Counted from the first letter of the stretch, positions 9,318 through 17,808 are shown. The stretch: DNA of 64,000 nt from Bradyrhizobium sp. WSM1743 (GCF_000473065.1 NZ_AXAZ01000033.1:1-64000); one strand, 5' to 3'. Numbers and translations are program-made. The notes: generated by a model from the sequence alone, not told the origin.

Positions 9318-9718
9318 GCCGCCGCGAACGACAACGCCGAAAACACGCACTGGCCGCTCATTCCATTTCCTGACGGTTGGTACGCTTGGTACGCGACGTC
9401 TTGAAACACGGTCGAGATCGGCGCCTAGCGCCTTCGCGCAGGTCGCGTCGGGGGCGATGGATGCCGCCGAACGGCCGCTTTTGGCGGCCGTGTCGACCGT
9501 GAAGCGGTTAGACTTCTCAACCTGAGAACTCTTTCAACGCCCGCGCCCGGTCGCGCCGTGCTTCGTCTGCGGATGCAGGGCTCCATAAGCCGCCTTCCGC
9601 TTCGCGATCAGCTTCGCGCGTTGCGCGAAAGGGCACCGAAATTTGCCGAGAATAGGAACACTGTTCGCTGCCGCGAGGTTCTTCCGCATCATAGGCCGGC
9701 ATTGCGGAGTTTTCTGCC
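9318..9718. other. gap between IS256-type element and module copy 2
   Basis: One short plus-strand frame (about 9319-9400) reads AANDNAENTHWPLIPFPDGW before a stop and may be the tail of a gene disrupted by the insertion. I cannot name it. The remainder shows nothing recognisable. Confidence 0.3.
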
Positions 9719-9940
9719 ATGGCTACCCAGATCGTGATGGACCACACGGGCGACAGCAGACACTTTTTTGACCAAACTGATCCGGAGGGGCTAGCAAAGG
9801 CTGAGCGCCGCTTTCGCGAGTTGACCGGCCAAGGATTTACCGCTGCCTCTCGGACGGCGGCCAGCGATCTCAATGTCGTGCGGACATTTGATCCGACTGC
9901 GGACGAGACGCTGTTCTATCCGCGCCTCGTCGGCGGGTAG
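9719..9940 (+). CDS. small conserved protein, first gene of duplicated module (copy 2)
   Basis: The gene encodes 73 residues, the same length as its paralogue at 6572-6793. It shares IVMDHTGDSRHFF, AKAERRF, GFTAASRT and the end TFDPTADETLFYPRLVGG. Differences are concentrated in the middle (SDLNVV for DQVSQM). The start at ATG 9719 follows GGAG by nine bases. The preserved reading frame in both copies indicates that the protein is, or was until recently, under selection. Confidence 0.75.
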   Translation: MATQIVMDHTGDSRHFFDQTDPEGLAKAERRFRELTGQGFTAASRTAASDLNVVRTFDPTADETLFYPRLVGG

Positions 9941-9959
9941 ACATTTTGCGGCGCAGCGA

Positions 9960-10376
9960 ATGTTTCTATTCAGACGGAGTGGCGTCGGTAACAGGGCGAG
10001 TGTGCACGCTCTGCGTACGCTCTATCGTAGCTTCTTCGAAGAATGTGGACCGGAAGCGCGTGCGCGTCGTCTTCTGCGCGAATGGTTGTCTCCCGATCAG
10101 CGCGCGCAGTTCGATGCCGAAGGCTATTTCGAAGTCACTGGCTCTCACACCGGCCGCCGATATCGAGTTCACTATGGTACCGTGAGTAATGTTGTGCAGG
10201 TCGACGAAGCCGGACAGCCTGAGACCGGCTGGTGTTTCGTTCCCGAAAGCGCTCTGGCGGCCGGCGATGTCATGCTCGCCCAGAAAATAGCGCTCGAAAC
10301 CGACGAAATGGCCGTCCTTTCGCTTGCCAATAGGGTTTCTCCGAAAGACCGGCTAGTGGTGCGCCGGGCCTACTGA
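9960..10376 (+). CDS. conserved protein, second gene of duplicated module (copy 2)
   Basis: The gene encodes 138 residues beginning MFLFRRSGVGNRAS at ATG 9960, 19 bases after the stop of its partner. Core motifs match copy 1: RLLREWLSPDQRAQFDAEGY, FEVTGSHTGRRYRVHYG, VDEAGQPETGWCFVPE and GDVMLAQKIALET. The Trp in GWCFVPE is replaced by Leu in copy 1 (GLCFMPR), so copy 2 looks closer to the family consensus that I remember. No function is known. The pairing of the two genes in both copies argues that they act together. Confidence 0.75.
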   Translation: MFLFRRSGVGNRASVHALRTLYRSFFEECGPEARARRLLREWLSPDQRAQFDAEGYFEVTGSHTGRRYRVHYGTVSNVVQVDEAGQPETGWCFVPESALAAGDVMLAQKIALETDEMAVLSLANRVSPKDRLVVRRAY

Positions 10377-10518
10377 GGCTGCTCGTGGGCGGGGCCGCCG
10401 ACGAATGCCGGCGACCCCTTGCCGCGAAGGCGTCAGTACGCGAAACAAGGACGACTTCGCGACTGCATCCAGCATCGGCGCCGCCGCCGGCGAGCGCAAC
10501 GAGATGCAATCGTTAGTG

Positions 10519-10911
10519 TTACTTGGATGGTTTAATGACCGCCGGTCGCTTTGCTGCTGGGTTGCGAGAGATGATCGCCTTCACCTTCTTCAGCGTCTCT
10601 GCAAACTCAGATCGGAGATACTGTTCGTGCTTCGGGTCTGTAGGCTCCGAGAGGAATGCAATCTTCACGAGGAAGCGGTTCAGTAGCGATGCTATCGCAA
10701 GGTTGTCTGAGTGTTGCGAGCGCAAGGCCGTGAGCTGCCGGCGCATCTCCATGAGATCGAGCTGTTCGTGGTCCGGCTGCTTTTTCAAACGAACGGCCTG
10801 CAACAAACGAAGCGCCGCGTCGAATATGTTGGCGCGACGACTTCGCCTTTGGTGGACCCGGACGGGTAATGTCCGGCGCGCAAAAGGTAACGCTTCGCAG
10901 CGACCCTGCAA
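10519..10911 (-). CDS. hypothetical helical protein
   Basis: The frame of up to 130 residues has a plausible protein-like C-terminal two-thirds: LLQAVRLKKQPDHEQLDLME, RRQLTALRSQHSDNLAIASL, KHEQYLRSEFAETLKKVKA. It is charged and helical, with a basic Lys/Pro end. The N-terminus is uncertain: TTG 10911 is the longest start, but the first 35 residues look arbitrary and a downstream start is likely. I do not recognise the family. It lies downstream of, and on the same strand as, the ligase remnant at 10973. Confidence 0.4.
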   Translation of the reverse strand: MQGRCEALPFARRTLPVRVHQRRSRRANIFDAALRLLQAVRLKKQPDHEQLDLMEMRRQLTALRSQHSDNLAIASLLNRFLVKIAFLSEPTDPKHEQYLRSEFAETLKKVKAIISRNPAAKRPAVIKPSK

Positions 10912-10972
10912 TCGAGTTGCAGAATTAAGCTTGATGCAGCGAGATCAGGTTAATTCTGGAACAGCCGTGTTG

Positions 10973-11229
10973 CTATAGCTCCCGATCCATCGCCGGATGG
11001 TTGCGGTTCTTCACCTTGATCCAGTGCTTCTGGCGGCCGCCACGGTACGGCCGATCGCGATGCTTTGAGACCAGCCCTTCAAGGCCCATGCGACAGGCGG
11101 CCCGGAATAGCTCATGGCCGATCTCGCCGCGTTCAAACGGCGCTACCGTGATGCCGTCCGGGCGCCGCGCCAGCTGTTGGCTCCAGGTTGGCCTTGCGCA
11201 TGTGGAGCGGGAATAGGCGCGGTCTTCGC
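10973..11229 (-). pseudogene. ATP-dependent DNA ligase fragment, cut by IS21
   Basis: The minus-strand frame reads RRPDGITVAPFERGEIGHEL, then FRAACRMGLEGLVSKHRDRP and YRGGRQKHWIKVKNRNHPAM. This is the end of the nucleotidyltransferase domain of LigD/ATP ligases, including motif IV (EGLVSK) and motif V (WIKVKN). The catalytic Lys region is missing because the IS21 element begins at 11230. A different ligase fragment, from an earlier part of the protein, lies at 21505-21720. Confidence 0.75.
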
Positions 11230-13219
11230 TGTCGGGCGACGTGGAAAATTGACCCCCTGACGACACGAGGAATTGACCCCCTCGCGACACGGTCAGAACG
11301 GGGGTTTTATGCAGCGACTCAGTTCAGGTCCTCTGCGGTTCAAAGATCCGCGGAGGGAGGCCATGCTGGAGCCGGACGAGGTTTCGGCGATACTCCGGCT
11401 CAACCAGCTGGGGTGGGGTAGTAAACGGATTGCGCGGGAGCTCGGGATTAGCCGCAACACGGTGAAGGACTACGTGGCGGCCGGCGGCTGGACGCCGTAT
11501 CGGCAGCCGCACCGCAAAGGCACTCGATGGCCAGGAGATCTGGCTCAAGGAGCGCCTACGGCAGCACCACGGCAATGCCGACGTGATCCGCCAGGAGCTG
11601 GCAGCCGAGAAAGGTATCATCGTCAGCCTGCGCACGGTCGAGCGGGCCGTCCAGCGCTATCGCCAGGAGGTTGCGGCCGAGGCGCGTGCGACGGTGCGGT
11701 TCGAGACACCGCCCGGCAAACAGCTGCAGATCGATTTTGGCGAGCGGCTGGTCGAGATCGGCGGTAGCAAGGTTCGCGCCTACCTGTTCGTCGCCACGTT
11801 GGGCTACTCGCGCCGGCACCATGCAAGGGCATTCCGCAACGAACGGCAAGAGAGCTGGTTCGATGGCTTGGAAAGCGCCTTCGTGAAGTTTGGCGGCGTG
11901 CCCGAGGAGGTGCTGTTCGACAATGCGCGTGCGCTGGTCGTGGAACACGATGCCGCGACGCGCACCGTCGTGTTTAATGACAAGCTGACCGCGTTTGCCA
12001 AGCACTGGGGCTTCCGGCCACGGGCCTGCGCGCCATATCGAGCCCGCACCAAGGGCAAGACCGAGAATGGCGTCGGCTACGTCAAGCGGAATGCGGTCGC
12101 CGGCCGCACCTTCCCGAGCTGGGAGGCCTTTGAGGCGCACCTTGAGGCTTGGACGTGGGAGATCGCCGACCTACGCCAGCATGGCACGACGGGCGAAGTA
12201 CCGATTGAGCGCTTCAGGCGCGCTGAGGCGCATGCGCTGAAGCCCATCGCCGGGAGGCCGCCCTTCCAGGCCGCACGTGAACTGATCCGTCGCGTGCGAG
12301 CCATTGTCCCCGACCGCCTGAGCGATATGCTGACGCGCCTGAAGCTGACGGCTGTCCGCGACCAGCTGGATGGGCTGTTGGATGAGGCCGGCCGGCAAGA
12401 GCTGAGCCTACGCGAGACCCTGGTGCTGCTGTGCGAGCGCGAGATCGCCCGCAAGGATGAGCGGCGCGTCGAGATGACGCTCAAACTTGCTCGCTTCCCG
12501 TTCGTTCGCGATCTGTCGGGCTTCGACTTCTCGGCCCAGCCCTCGCTGGATCCCAAGCAGATACGTGAGCTTGCGAGCGCCCGCTGGATTGCCAATGGCG
12601 AGAACGTGCTGCTGCTTGGGCCACCTGGCGTCGGCAAGACCCATCTTGCGGTCGCTCTTGGTCGCGAAGCGATCCTGGCTGGGCATTCCGTTCAGTTCGT
12701 CGCAGCCACGACTGTCGTTGCGCAGCTTGCTAAAGGTCACGGCGAAGGGCGGCTCGAGGAGCGACTCGCGCAATTTGCCAAGCCAAAGCTCTTGATCATC
12801 GACGAGCTCGGGTATCTGCCCTTTGAACCCAATGCCGCGCATCTGTTCTTCCAGCTCGTTAGCCGTCGCTATGAGAGAGGCGCGATCCTGCTGACCAGCA
12901 ACCGCAGTGTCGGCGAGTGGGGCTCGGTCTTCAGCGACCCCGTGGTTGCCACCGCGATCCTTGATCGTCTGCTGCACCACAGTCACGTTATCACGATCCG
13001 CGGCGACAGCTATCGCTTGAAGGAGAAGCGCCGCAGCGGACTGCTGCAGAAGCCCGCTGCACCAGAAGCCAAATCGGAGAAGAAGTCGTGAAGCAAGCCG
13101 CTCGCTCGCTACAGCGCTATGACGGGCGCGCTTCGCGAGCGGCTTGCTACAGTCCTGCAAACAACAAGGGGGTCACTTCCTCATGTCGCTGCGGGGTCAA
13201 ATCCGGACGTCGCTTGACA
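11230..13219 (+). mobile_element. IS21-family insertion sequence with 6-bp target duplication
   Basis: The left end reads TGTCGGGCGACGTGGAAAAT followed by TGACCCCC. The right end read inward is TGTCAAGCGACGTCCGGATT followed by TGACCCC. The sequence CTTCGC flanks both ends (11224-11229 and 13220-13225), a target-site duplication of the size expected for IS21. TGACCCCC-type subterminal repeats recur near each end. The element carries istA and istB fused and frameshifted. It inserted next to or into a DNA-ligase relic. Confidence 0.9.
11363..13091 (+). pseudogene. IstA-IstB fusion with an N-terminal frameshift
   Basis: IstA starts at ATG 11363 (GGAGG upstream) with MLEPDEVSAILRLNQLGWGS and a helix-turn-helix (IARELGISRNTVKDYV). 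Near 11520 the frame shifts and continues as LDGQEIWLKERLRQHHGNAD. The DDE core follows: LQIDFGERLVEIGG, EVLFDNARALV and KTENGVGYVKR. After AARELIRRVRAIVPDRL the frame runs directly into IstB (SDMLTRLKLTAVRDQLDGLL). IstB has Walker A GPPGVGKTH and Walker B LLIIDELGYLPF and is complete to 13091. Normally istA has a further C-terminal region and a separate stop. Here an internal deletion has joined the two in frame. Confidence 0.85.
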
Positions 13220-13339
13220 CTTCGCCGGCCGCCGCGAGAAGGTAGGACCGGAAAACGGCCGCGAGAGAACTCGGCCCCAATTGATTTGAGGCCGCCCCTC
13301 CAAGGCGGCTTCGTCGTTCCTTCGGAAAGATTACCGGCC

Positions 13340-13526
13340 CTAGTCGCGGTCGTGGTGGTGATGGTGTTCGTGGTGCTCGTGCCGGACGCCTCCACCTCCG
13401 GAGTGCGCAATGGCGTTCGACGTGAGAGAAGTGGAAAGCAGCATGGGCATGGCAGGTGGGGTGACCGCTGCGAATTTTCCGCAGGTCGTCAGAAATTCAC
13501 GGCGCGGTCTTCGTCTTCCGAGGGCA
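13340..13526 (-). pseudogene. Tat-type His-rich small protein, frameshifted copy
   Basis: From ATG 13526 the frame reads MPSEDEDR and soon stops. With a one-base correction it continues REFLTTCGKFAAVTPPAMPM, LLSTSLTSNAIAHSGGGG and a His-rich tail ending HHHHHHDRD. This is a close copy of the intact gene at 19554-19745, sharing also the AT-rich upstream region and a GC hairpin (13290-13309) after the stop. The single shift destroys the product. Confidence 0.75.
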
Positions 13527-13560
13527 TGGCGTCCATCCTACGATTTGTTTGCGCGGCTAA

Positions 13561-13612
13561 ATTAAATACCCAAAATTAAATAAATTAGAAGTTGTAAATA
13601 GGTTCCAATGAG
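13561..13612 (-). promoter_or_regulatory. AT-rich upstream region, type 1
   Basis: Read on the minus strand this contains ATTGGAACCTATTTA and then TAATTTATTTAATTTT, and it lies 35-85 bases before the His-rich pseudogene. The intact paralogue has an equivalent block at 19783-19830. It stands out sharply from the GC-rich surroundings. A promoter role is inferred from position and conservation between the paralogues. Confidence 0.45.
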
Positions 13613-13696
13613 GCGCGCGGCCGCGCCTTAGTTTGTCAGCTTCTGGCCCACTCTGCCCTCGGATGGTCCCTGACCGCAGGGCTACTGCGGGGATTC

Positions 13697-13912
13697 CTAG
13701 CTCGCTTCGCGGCCCGTCAACGTCATTAGGGCGTGGCCCGCTACGACCCGGAGATCTCCTAGTGTGGTCTTGCCGGACCGCGCGGCTGCAATCAGTTGTT
13801 CTGCAATGTATTTGCGAGTTTTGTGGTCGCCGCCGTGATGCGGCAGCTCACGGCAGGTTTCTTCCAGCACCGTAATCAGATTTGCTTGTGTGCGATCGTT
13901 GAACTCACTCAT
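13697..13912 (-). CDS. small conserved protein MSEFNDRT
   Basis: The gene encodes 71 residues: MSEFNDRTQANLITVLEETC, then RELPHHGGDHKTRKYIAEQL, then IAAARSGKTTLGDLRVVAGH and the end. ATG 13912 is preceded by AGGAGGGGGG. A longer in-frame reading exists but begins in unrelated sequence. Similar proteins are common in Bradyrhizobium and look like small helical cytoplasmic proteins. It follows the H-NS-like gene at 13944 by 31 bases on the same strand, so the two are probably co-transcribed. Confidence 0.75.
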   Translation of the reverse strand: MSEFNDRTQANLITVLEETCRELPHHGGDHKTRKYIAEQLIAAARSGKTTLGDLRVVAGHALMTLTGREAS

Positions 13913-13943
13913 GATCCACCCCCCTCCTTGAGGGAGCCAAATG

Positions 13944-14243
13944 CTATGCCTGATTTTCCCGGCCCTCTCCGGTGTGTTCCCTATACGTGTGGGCGCAGAC
14001 AGTCCTCTCCTGGGCTTTCTGCACCCTCTCTTGGAGCTTCTGGAGCTCAGCAAGCTGGCGAACGAGCACCTGAACGCGTTCGCGCAGAACGGTCGCACAA
14101 TCATAGTCCTGACGAAGCTTTGTGAGGCGCTTTTCAAGTTCGCTCTTCAGTGCAATTAGCCTCACGGTGAGAACTTCATCGAGGTTTGTGTGAAGGGCCC
14201 ACAACCGGTCAATGGACATGCCCTTCAATTGCCGCCGGTCCAT
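13944..14243 (-). CDS. H-NS-like oligomerisation domain fused to a short coiled coil
   Basis: Residues 1-44 (MDRRQLKGMSIDRLWALHTN, LDEVLTVRLIALKSELEKRL) match the N-terminal dimerisation part of rhizobial H-NS/MvaT-type proteins. The DNA-binding C-terminal domain is absent. In its place is a second helix, VQVLVRQLAELQKLQERVQK, resembling small proteins at 18070 and 21961, then a polar tail. The start at ATG 14243 has GGAGG upstream. A protein of this architecture could form mixed oligomers with full-length H-NS and weaken silencing; that is inference. Upstream lies a strongly AT-rich stretch. Confidence 0.65.
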   Translation of the reverse strand: MDRRQLKGMSIDRLWALHTNLDEVLTVRLIALKSELEKRLTKLRQDYDCATVLRERVQVLVRQLAELQKLQERVQKAQERTVCAHTYREHTGEGRENQA

Positions 14244-14847
14244 GATGAAGCGCTCCTCCACCTGCTTCGAGCCGGCCCCCAGCTCCTACGGCGCCCGGAG
14301 GGGTGGGATGACCACCTATTGTATTTGGGAGCTCGAACGCCAATGGGTTCCATTCTAGCAATTAAATTGAGCGTATTCCATTTAATTTATTTATTTCTAT
14401 TTATATCTTCATTTAATTGAGAATAGTGCCGTGAAAACAAGAGCTTATAGTCTAGAGACGCGGCGCGGTGATCTGCTCGGATGCGGCGGTCCTTGACCGG
14501 CTCGACGCTGACGGCGAGCTGGACCAGCTGACGCGCAGCTGCTCCGGCGTGGCAAAGGGGCGGGCTTCGGTCATCTTCACCACCGCACTGCTCCCGTCTT
14601 CTGCGCGGCGTAGAGGTGAGCCCTGTGAGGGTAGCTCTCGCCCGGCTCCCAGCTGTCGAATACGGCCCGCACGGGCAGCGCATCAGGGTGCTCTGTCGTT
14701 CGCTGGGAAGCTTCTCGCCGCGGGCGCGCTTGCCGACCGCCGATTACCAATTCGCTAACCAATTCAGGCAGGCTCTGGACCATTCAAAGGCTGGAAATCG
14801 GCGGCCTTGCGTCCTCAGAGTCTGACTCAAAATAGGTCATTGGCATA
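14244..14847. other. gap with AT-rich block and degraded coding traces
   Basis: Bases 14336-14425 are unusually AT-rich (with TTTAATTTATTTATTT) and include TGGAAC on the minus strand, upstream of the H-NS-like gene. Further along the minus strand a frame reads SWEPGESYPHRAHLYAAQK (about 14650-14600) and another MTEARPFATPEQLR (near 14570). They look like one former gene broken by frameshifts, which I cannot name. Confidence 0.4.
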
Positions 14848-14985
14848 TCAGGATCTCGCGAGGCGACGGGATAGCAGGCGGATGCTCGCGATCAGAACCC
14901 AAGCTTCCGCGCTTGCGATGGTTGCTTCGAAGTCTTTGGCGAGCCGTCGATTGCGTCCGAACCAGGCAAACGTAGAGACGAGGTG
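14848..14985 (-). mobile_element. IS5-like transposase C-terminal fragment
   Basis: A minus-strand frame reads VSTFAWFGRNRRLAKDFEAT and ASIRLLSRRLARS before TGA at 14848. This is the conserved end of IS5-group DDE transposases (usually VERTFAWLGRxRRLAKD), carrying the final part of the catalytic domain. No start, N-terminal domain or inverted repeats are left. Confidence 0.65.
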
Positions 14986-15193
14986 ATCGAGCAGAGTGGC
15001 GACTTCCGCTCATGGCCCCAAGCAGCCGTTGAACAAGGTCCGCTATTCCACCGCTGTCAGCGGGCTAGCAGACATTCGTCCCCATCCGGCAATCATTGGG
15101 CCGCGCCACAACAACTAGACTTTAGCGCAGCGCCATGTGCGCCCCACAGGTCCAGCCTTCGCAAATCGCCTTGCTCTCCCTAGCTTGGAGGGC

Positions 15194-15945
15194 ATGGCAC
15201 TATTCTTCCGGCGAAAATCACCCATGGAAAAACTCGAAGCCGAACTGGCCTCGCTGCGCGCGCGCGCCGAGACCTTGAGCAGCCGTCATGCGGCTGCTGA
15301 CGCAGAGTTCTCTGACGCAAAGTCAAAGCTCCAGCGTCACCACCTCGAAGCCGATCTCAATGCGGACGAGAAGCGCGCACGACGTTGGAGACCGCGCTCG
15401 CCGCCTGCACCGTGTCCCGCGACGGCTACGCCGATGCGCTCGCGGAGGTGCAGACGAAGATTGCCGACGCCGAACAGAAGCTCGCTGCCGAGCGCTCCAC
15501 CCTCGAACGCAAGATGGCGAGCGAAAAGCTGGCGCGTGACCTCGATGCGGTTGAGCGGGCGCTGCCGGATTATCTGGCGGCTGGCAAGCGCTTTGCCGAC
15601 GCTCTGGAGACACTTCACTTCCACCATGAGAGCGGTGCAATGGCGCGCTTTGTCGGCAACACCGCGACGCAGGTCGAGGTCGCCGCCGGTTTTGCGCTCG
15701 TTGAGCTGCGCGGCATGGTGGACGCGATCCGTGACGGCGTTACGCCGATCCCGGCGGCCAAGCCGGTCTCCGCTTCTGTGTCGGTGCCGGAACCGGCCGC
15801 GCCCACTATGTCAGTGTTCATGCTGAAGTCCGCGAAGTACCGGGACCATGACGGCCGCTCCCGCTTCGCCGGGCAGTTCGAAGATGCCATCATGCCCGTG
15901 GCGACTGCGCAGCGTGCGCTGCGCCTGCGCGTGGCGATCCTGTGA
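15194..15945 (+). CDS. coiled-coil protein, first gene of the M41 operon, with a frameshift
   Basis: ATG 15194 (GGAGG upstream) opens MALFFRRKSPMEKLEAELAS, a coiled coil to NADEKRAR. At about 15380 the coding continues in another frame as LETALAACTVSRDGYADALA. It then has long helices (DALAEVQTKIADAEQKLAAE), a globular part and an end at 15943. Corrected length is about 250 residues. The break could be a real mutation or one missing base in the assembly. The downstream genes overlap with intact frames, which favours a sequence error or a very recent lesion. No family is recognised. Confidence 0.5.
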
Positions 15946-16145
15946 CGGATCCGCGCCGCGCCCAGCCCCGTGGCTCGCGCGGCGGCGACTTCAATCCGAA
16001 AGCGCCCGATGTCGTCGATCTCGACGCGCTCGAGGAGCATAGCGGCACCGCCCCCGACACCTCCGACGCTCTGCGCGCTGCTAATTTCCGTTTGGTTGAC
16101 CGCGGCGCGACGCGCACGGGCACGATTTCGGTGACGCGCCTGTGA
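15942..16145 (+). CDS. small unknown protein in the M41 operon
   Basis: The gene encodes 67 residues starting at GTG 15942, whose GTGA overlaps the previous stop: TDPRRAQPRGSRGGDFNPKA, then PDVVDLDALEEHSGTAPDTS, ending TRTGTISVTRL. It is polar, with an acidic middle, and likely partly disordered. Its own stop overlaps the next start in the same GTGA arrangement. I do not recognise it. The tight coupling suggests that it is made in step with its neighbours. Confidence 0.6.
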   Translation: MTDPRRAQPRGSRGGDFNPKAPDVVDLDALEEHSGTAPDTSDALRAANFRLVDRGATRTGTISVTRL

Positions 16146-16351
16146 GCCGCAAAGCCGCACCGCCGGGGTGGGAACCCCACCGGATCACACATCGGCTCGA
16201 TGGCTGGGTCATCGATCTGCAAGACGAGCACCACATCCCGGCCGCCGTGGAGATGATTGCCCGCGCGATGCCGCGACCGGGCGACGGCGTTGTCGCGGCT
16301 ACCCGCGCCCGCATGCTGGCGCGGCACAGGAAGGTTTTAGGCGATGTCTGA
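16142..16351 (+). CDS. small unknown protein in the M41 operon
   Basis: The gene encodes 69 residues from GTG 16142: SRKAAPPGWEPHRITHRLDG, WVIDLQDEHHIPAAVEMIAR, then AMPRPGDGVVAATRARMLAR. The middle shows strand-helix character and the end is basic. It overlaps the stop before it by GTGA and the peptidase start after it by eight bases. No family is recognised. It may be an adaptor or inhibitor of the peptidase encoded next, but only gene order suggests this. Confidence 0.6.
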   Translation: MSRKAAPPGWEPHRITHRLDGWVIDLQDEHHIPAAVEMIARAMPRPGDGVVAATRARMLARHRKVLGDV

Positions 16352-17180
16352 GGAGAACCCGACCGAGGTCGGCAACGATCCGTATGCAACATCTGTCGGC
16401 GGGCCGGGGGCCGCTGCTCATGTCGATGGTGGTGACAACGGCAGCGGCCCCGATGCAGACGCCGGCGAGTACAACAACCTGCTCGCCAAGCTCGCTCGCA
16501 CGTACGACCAGGACTGCCAGATCGCCACTCACGAGGCGGGCCACATCGTCGCTGCGCGCCTGCTCGGCCATCCGCTGGGCGGTGCGACGGTGGACCCGGG
16601 ACCCGGCTATGAAGGCCGCGTATGGGGCGAGGGTCACGAGGAGGCGTTCGCGGACGGTCGCGGCGATGCCTCCGATGTTCGGGAGGCCATCGCTCCTGTG
16701 ATGCCCAAACCGGGCGAGGACATCAGTTCCGTCTCTGACGTATTCGCGAATGTGTATAGCCATTGCATTGAGCTGACAGCCGGCCGGGCTGCCGAACGTA
16801 TGTTGTTGGGCGATGACGACAGCCGGTCTGCTCTCGATGATCTGCGGCAGGCGCGTGAGCTGGCGCTGCTCATCTGCAAGAGCGAAGATGCCATCGAGAG
16901 CTTCCTCGCGCATTGCGACATCGCGGCGCGTGATTTGCTGATGCCCTATGGTGAAGTGCTGATCACGTTGTCCATCGTGTTGCGGGTCAAGCGCACGCTG
17001 GACGGTGCTGAGATCGATGAAATTATTCGCGATGTGGAGGTGCGCAAGTCATTGGCGATGGAGCAGCGGCGCCGGGCCGATTGGCGGAATGCCGAGCTGG
17101 CGGCCGAGCGGTTTCGTGCCTCATGTGATGACGCTGATGCCGCAGCGGTGACACGTTCTGCACTAGATCGCGTGCGGTAA
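16344..17180 (+). CDS. stand-alone M41 (FtsH-type) zinc peptidase
   Basis: The protein has 278 residues. After an acidic, Gly-rich N-terminus comes IATHEAGHIVAARLLGHPLG with the HEAGH zinc motif at residues 63-67, as in FtsH. The third zinc ligand region of M41 is also present: ELTAGRAAERMLLG followed by SALDDLRQAREL (Asp ~166). Unlike FtsH it has no AAA ATPase domain and no membrane segments. It would therefore be a soluble protease or depend on a partner for unfolding. It is the last gene of an overlapping four-gene operon and is followed by a strong terminator. Confidence 0.75.
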   Translation: MSEENPTEVGNDPYATSVGGPGAAAHVDGGDNGSGPDADAGEYNNLLAKLARTYDQDCQIATHEAGHIVAARLLGHPLGGATVDPGPGYEGRVWGEGHEEAFADGRGDASDVREAIAPVMPKPGEDISSVSDVFANVYSHCIELTAGRAAERMLLGDDDSRSALDDLRQARELALLICKSEDAIESFLAHCDIAARDLLMPYGEVLITLSIVLRVKRTLDGAEIDEIIRDVEVRKSLAMEQRRRADWRNAELAAERFRASCDDADAAAVTRSALDRVR

Positions 17181-17239
17181 TCGGCGACATCAAGGGATCG
17201 TAGGGCACGGCGGATGTAACCTGCCTGACGATCTTGAAG

Positions 17240-17273
17240 GGCCCCGACGTGCAACATCGTCGGGGCCTTTGTT
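17240..17273 (+). terminator. intrinsic terminator of the M41 operon
   Basis: A perfect 10-bp stem, GGCCCCGACG with CGTCGGGGCC, an eight-base loop and the tail TTTGTT. It lies 60 bases after the peptidase stop. Confidence 0.85.
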
Positions 17274-17324
17274 ATGATCTATATCGTCTAACCAGAGGAT
17301 GAGCGAATACCGAGGGCGAGACGG

Positions 17325-17351
17325 AAAAAGACCGCCCGCAGGCGGTCTTTT
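17325..17351. terminator. bidirectional hairpin terminator
   Basis: AAAAGACCGCC and GGCGGTCTTTT form a perfect stem with a four-base loop, with A and T runs on both sides, so it would stop transcription from either direction. Confidence 0.8.
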
Positions 17352-17540
17352 CAGTGCAAGGCAGCGGGCCACAATAGATTGGGATCAAACGCACTCGGCC
17401 CGAACTGATCACAGCTAACCATCGTTCAATGAGCGCTGCTTCACAAATATAGTTGCAGTTCTGAAATGGAGCGAAGGGCGCTTGCTGCTTAAGAATGTCC
17501 GGCGCGCTTCTAGCGCAGCATCGCTGATTTCGCGGGGACA

Positions 17541-17575
17541 AAGAAAAACGGCTCCAGTTGTGGGACTGGAGCCGT
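17541..17575 (-). terminator. minus-strand terminator
   Basis: ACGGCTCCAGT and ACTGGAGCCGT pair around a six-base loop. On the minus strand the stem is followed by TTTTTCTTT. With the hairpin at 17325 it brackets a short minus-strand interval in which a 23-codon frame (MVSCDQFGPSAFDPNLLWPA, about 17423-17354) ends just before the second hairpin. Confidence 0.75.
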
Positions 17576-17808
17576 GACCTTCCTAAAGAGCGCCTCGACT
17601 TTGGGGGGCTTGGAGGGCTCGACATTATCCTGCGCTTAGCGTTGCTCGGTCGTCAACCCAGAAGCCAAGACGAAAAGTAAGACGATTGCGCTGTCATCAT
17701 GGACCGTCGAACAGCGGTCTATCGCTCGCAATCTCAATCTGCAAGAGTTTGACTTCGGCACATCAGAAAGAATAGGCTTCCGAAAAAACAAGCTGAAGGA
17801 GGGTCGCA

